Below, one piece after another: positions 62,715 through 64,000 of a stretch of DNA of 64,000 bases. Both the position numbers and the translations under genes were made by a program. A model generated the notes under the pieces. It worked only from the letters and a program-made list of their open reading frames with translations. It was not told the origin of the DNA and ran no database searches. Origin of the DNA: JBGAJN01 sp044224905 (lineage in GTDB: Bacteria > Verrucomicrobiota > Verrucomicrobiia > Limisphaerales > JBGAJN01); contig JBGAJN010000002.1 of NCBI GenBank assembly GCA_044224905.1, positions 1,892,561 through 1,956,560 of the forward strand, in the 5' to 3' direction. Position 1 is the stretch's first letter, and the number at the start of each line of letters is the position of its first letter.

Positions 62715-62717
62715 TGA
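62451..62717 (+). CDS. IS3-family OrfA (helix-turn-helix protein), intact frame with altered end
   Basis: 88 residues from the ATG before KGKRYTTEDKIRIL. The helix-turn-helix is EVCREQNISEVTFHRWKKQFGQ, followed by a leucine-zipper-like helix (DLERENTELKKMLAESLLKNRVLE), the typical OrfA layout. The natural C-terminus AVCE of the other copy is replaced by VTGCWR because the truncation runs into the junction with the second element. It could make a DNA-binding protein but no fusion transposase. Confidence 0.75.
   Translation: MKGKRYTTEDKIRILREADRGERTIQEVCREQNISEVTFHRWKKQFGQLEVNEARRLKDLERENTELKKMLAESLLKNRVLEVTGCWR
62684..62717 (+). repeat. 17-bp tandem duplication at the junction of the two IS copies
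   Basis: CCGGGTGCTGGAGGTGA occurs twice back to back (62684-62700 and 62701-62717), exactly where the truncated copy meets the full copy. Confidence 0.85.
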
Positions 62718-62748
62718 CCGGGTGCACCTTTCTGAGCCACATGGGATG

Positions 62749-63681
62749 TTAGTCGGTGGACTGGGTTGGGGTTGTCTGTTTGTTGTCTATTTGTCCATCC
62801 CCGGTGCAGGGAGGGCGAAGCGCGACCGGAGCCGGGGATGGTTCCTTCTTCGCCGCAAAGGCCGCCGGGCTCTCGTAGCCCAACTTACTATGCGGCCGCT
62901 CATGGTTGTATTGGCGGCGGTAATCTTCAATGACGACCCGTGCTTCTGTCAGTGTCCATAACTGCTCCCGGTTCAAACACTCGTCCCGGAACCGGCCGTG
63001 GAAGCTTTCCGCAAACCCGTTTTGCCACGGGCTGCCGGGATCGATGTAGATCGTCTTGATCTGCTGCTCGGCCAGCCACTGTTGCACGATCTTCGCGATG
63101 AACTCCGAACCGTTATCACTCCGCAGGTATTCCGGGGCCCCGTGTTGTTCGATGGCTTTCTGCAGCCACGCCAGCACATCTTGGGAACGCAGGGCCCGGT
63201 CGGCCCGCAACACGTGACACTCCCGCGTGTGCTCATCCAGGATCGTCAGCATCCGCAGCGCTCCACCGCGCACGGTCGCATCCGCGATGAAGTCCCACGT
63301 CCACACGTGTCCCCGATGCGTCGCTCGCGTCGGTTGCCCGGTGGAGCATCCTCGGCGAATGACCTTCCGCTTGGTCGGTGGTACGCGCAGTCCCTCCAGC
63401 CGACGCAGTCGTTGAATCTGCCGTTTGCCCACGGCCCAGCCTTCCCGCCGCAGCAAGGCGGCAATCCGCCGATACCCGTAGCGGGGATGTTTGACCGACA
63501 GTTCGTGCAGCCGCTTTCTTAGCTGCTGCTCCGCTGGCGTAGGTGCCCGTCCCTGATAGCTGTAAGTCGATCGCGCCAATCTCAAGAAACGACAGGCCGC
63601 CCGACGCGAACACATCCCCGCCGCTACTACTTCCCTGGCTGCCATCCGGCGATGCGCCGGACTCAGAGCTTTTATTCGCAT
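62749..63681 (-). CDS. IS3-family transposase OrfB (DDE integrase core)
   Basis: 310 residues. An HTH_21 segment (PRYGYRRIAALLRREGWAVGKRQIQRLRR) is followed by the rve core with the catalytic D130 (WDFIAD), D189 (RSDNGSEF) and E225 (NGFAESFHGR). The C-terminal phrase YNHERPHSKLGYESPAAF is typical for the family. Its frame is -1 relative to orfA, matching the programmed frameshift that makes the OrfAB transposase. OrfB itself is intact, but the upstream orfA in this copy is not. Confidence 0.93.
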   Translation of the reverse strand: MRIKALSPAHRRMAAREVVAAGMCSRRAACRFLRLARSTYSYQGRAPTPAEQQLRKRLHELSVKHPRYGYRRIAALLRREGWAVGKRQIQRLRRLEGLRVPPTKRKVIRRGCSTGQPTRATHRGHVWTWDFIADATVRGGALRMLTILDEHTRECHVLRADRALRSQDVLAWLQKAIEQHGAPEYLRSDNGSEFIAKIVQQWLAEQQIKTIYIDPGSPWQNGFAESFHGRFRDECLNREQLWTLTEARVVIEDYRRQYNHERPHSKLGYESPAAFAAKKEPSPAPVALRPPCTGDGQIDNKQTTPTQSTD

Positions 63682-63931
63682 ACGGCCTCCAGCACCCGGT
63701 TCTTCAGCAGCGACTCCGCCAGCATCTTTTTCAACTCCTTGTTCTCCCGCTCCAGATCCTTGAGCCGCCGGGCTTCGTTCACTTCCAGCTGCCCAAACTG
63801 CTTCTTCCAGCGGTGAAATGTCACCTCTGAAATATTCTGCTCCCGGCAGACCTCCTGAATGGTTCGCTCACCGCGATCCGCTTCCCGCAGGATCCGAATC
63901 TTGTCTTCCGTCGTATACGCTTGCCTTTCAT
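63672..63931 (-). pseudogene. IS3-family orfA, frameshifted
   Basis: The reading frame from the ATG (complement of 63929-63931) to the TAA at 63672 is 260 bp, one base short of 261. Compared with the left copy a G is missing in the fifth codon (AAGCGTAT instead of AAGCGGTAT), so the helix-turn-helix frame is lost almost at once. The rest of the gene is unchanged apart from one substitution (ENKELKK instead of ENTELKK). It could be a sequencing or assembly error in a repeated element. Confidence 0.75.
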
Positions 63932-64000
63932 GTCTGTTGCCTTTCTTGCTTTAGCCACAGACTAACATCTCCCCTGGCCCGGAAAAGTGCGGTCACGTCA

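Larger units (their letters stand above)
62715..64000 (-). mobile_element. Full-length IS3-family element (IS407-like), inverted relative to the first copy
   Basis: It reads from the window end leftwards: terminal sequence, frameshifted orfA, then orfB. Its other end, starting TGACCGGGTGCACC at 62715 and containing GGGATGTTAGTC, is an imperfect inverted copy of the first end (GGAGATGTTAGTC), the expected terminal repeats. The outer boundary may lie beyond the window. OrfB resembles the IS407 group. Confidence 0.8.

Noticed and set aside
1..64000. CRISPR arrays, toxin-antitoxin or phage defence loci
   Set aside because: No regularly spaced short repeats and no recognisable defence gene were seen on reading both strands.

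Overview
This GC-rich window reads as chromosome of a heterotrophic bacterium of the PVC superphylum, most likely Verrucomicrobiota. That is an inference from content: three planctomycete-type PSD1/DUF1553 cytochrome genes, each followed by a Tat-exported DUF1501 gene; membrane-bound-dehydrogenase/HEAT/cytochrome c proteins; several sulfatases; a DUF1559-type prepilin-like protein; and a rhamnulose-1-phosphate aldolase fused to a short-chain dehydrogenase. No taxonomic marker gene is present to settle it.

Layout. 1-7.7 kb: deoxysugar and lactate catabolism. A 5'-truncated TIM-barrel gene on + faces a minus-strand cluster lutA-lutB-lutC-rhaD/SDR-aldehyde dehydrogenase that ends in a hairpin terminator. 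7.8-9.6 kb: a prepilin-like protein and a fatty acid desaturase. 9.7 kb: tRNA-Ala(GGC) on minus. 9.9-12.8 kb: feoA-feoA-feoB iron uptake, the first FeoA being cysteine-rich. 13-19 kb: single genes (sulfotransferase-like, secreted dehydrogenase/cytochrome, SirB1-like transglutaminase, small membrane protein, CarD/SH3-like protein). 19-30.5 kb: a GntR regulator divergent from a PSD1 cytochrome, a 1925-residue ceramidase/LamG/dehydrogenase/cytochrome fusion and a DUF1501 protein; two identical 12-bp operator-like boxes lie between regulator and operon. 30.6-49.9 kb: a serine hydrolase, then a long same-strand run with a sugar-binding lipoprotein, a shikimate-dehydrogenase-like enzyme, an aldose epimerase-like protein, two sulfatases, a concanavalin-fold protein, a GH32 enzyme, an ABC permease, an IclR regulator, PSD1+LamG, DUF1501 and an esterase. 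50-55 kb: a third PSD1-DUF1501 pair. 55.5-62 kb: TetR plus a tripartite RND efflux operon. 62-64 kb: a tRNA-Ser 3' fragment, an integrase remnant and two inverted copies of one IS3-family element, one of them truncated.

How the parts fit (inference). The secreted enzymes (GH32, sulfatases, esterase, serine hydrolase, ceramidase-like) would strip a sulfated or esterified glycan. The binding protein and permease would import sugars. RhaD-SDR, aldehyde dehydrogenase and LutABC would turn deoxysugar-derived lactaldehyde into pyruvate. The exported cytochrome/dehydrogenase/DUF1501 modules have no proven function; their three-fold repetition with different attached domains is the most interesting unexplained pattern here. 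The right end marks the start of an integrated element at a serine tRNA, damaged by insertion sequences.
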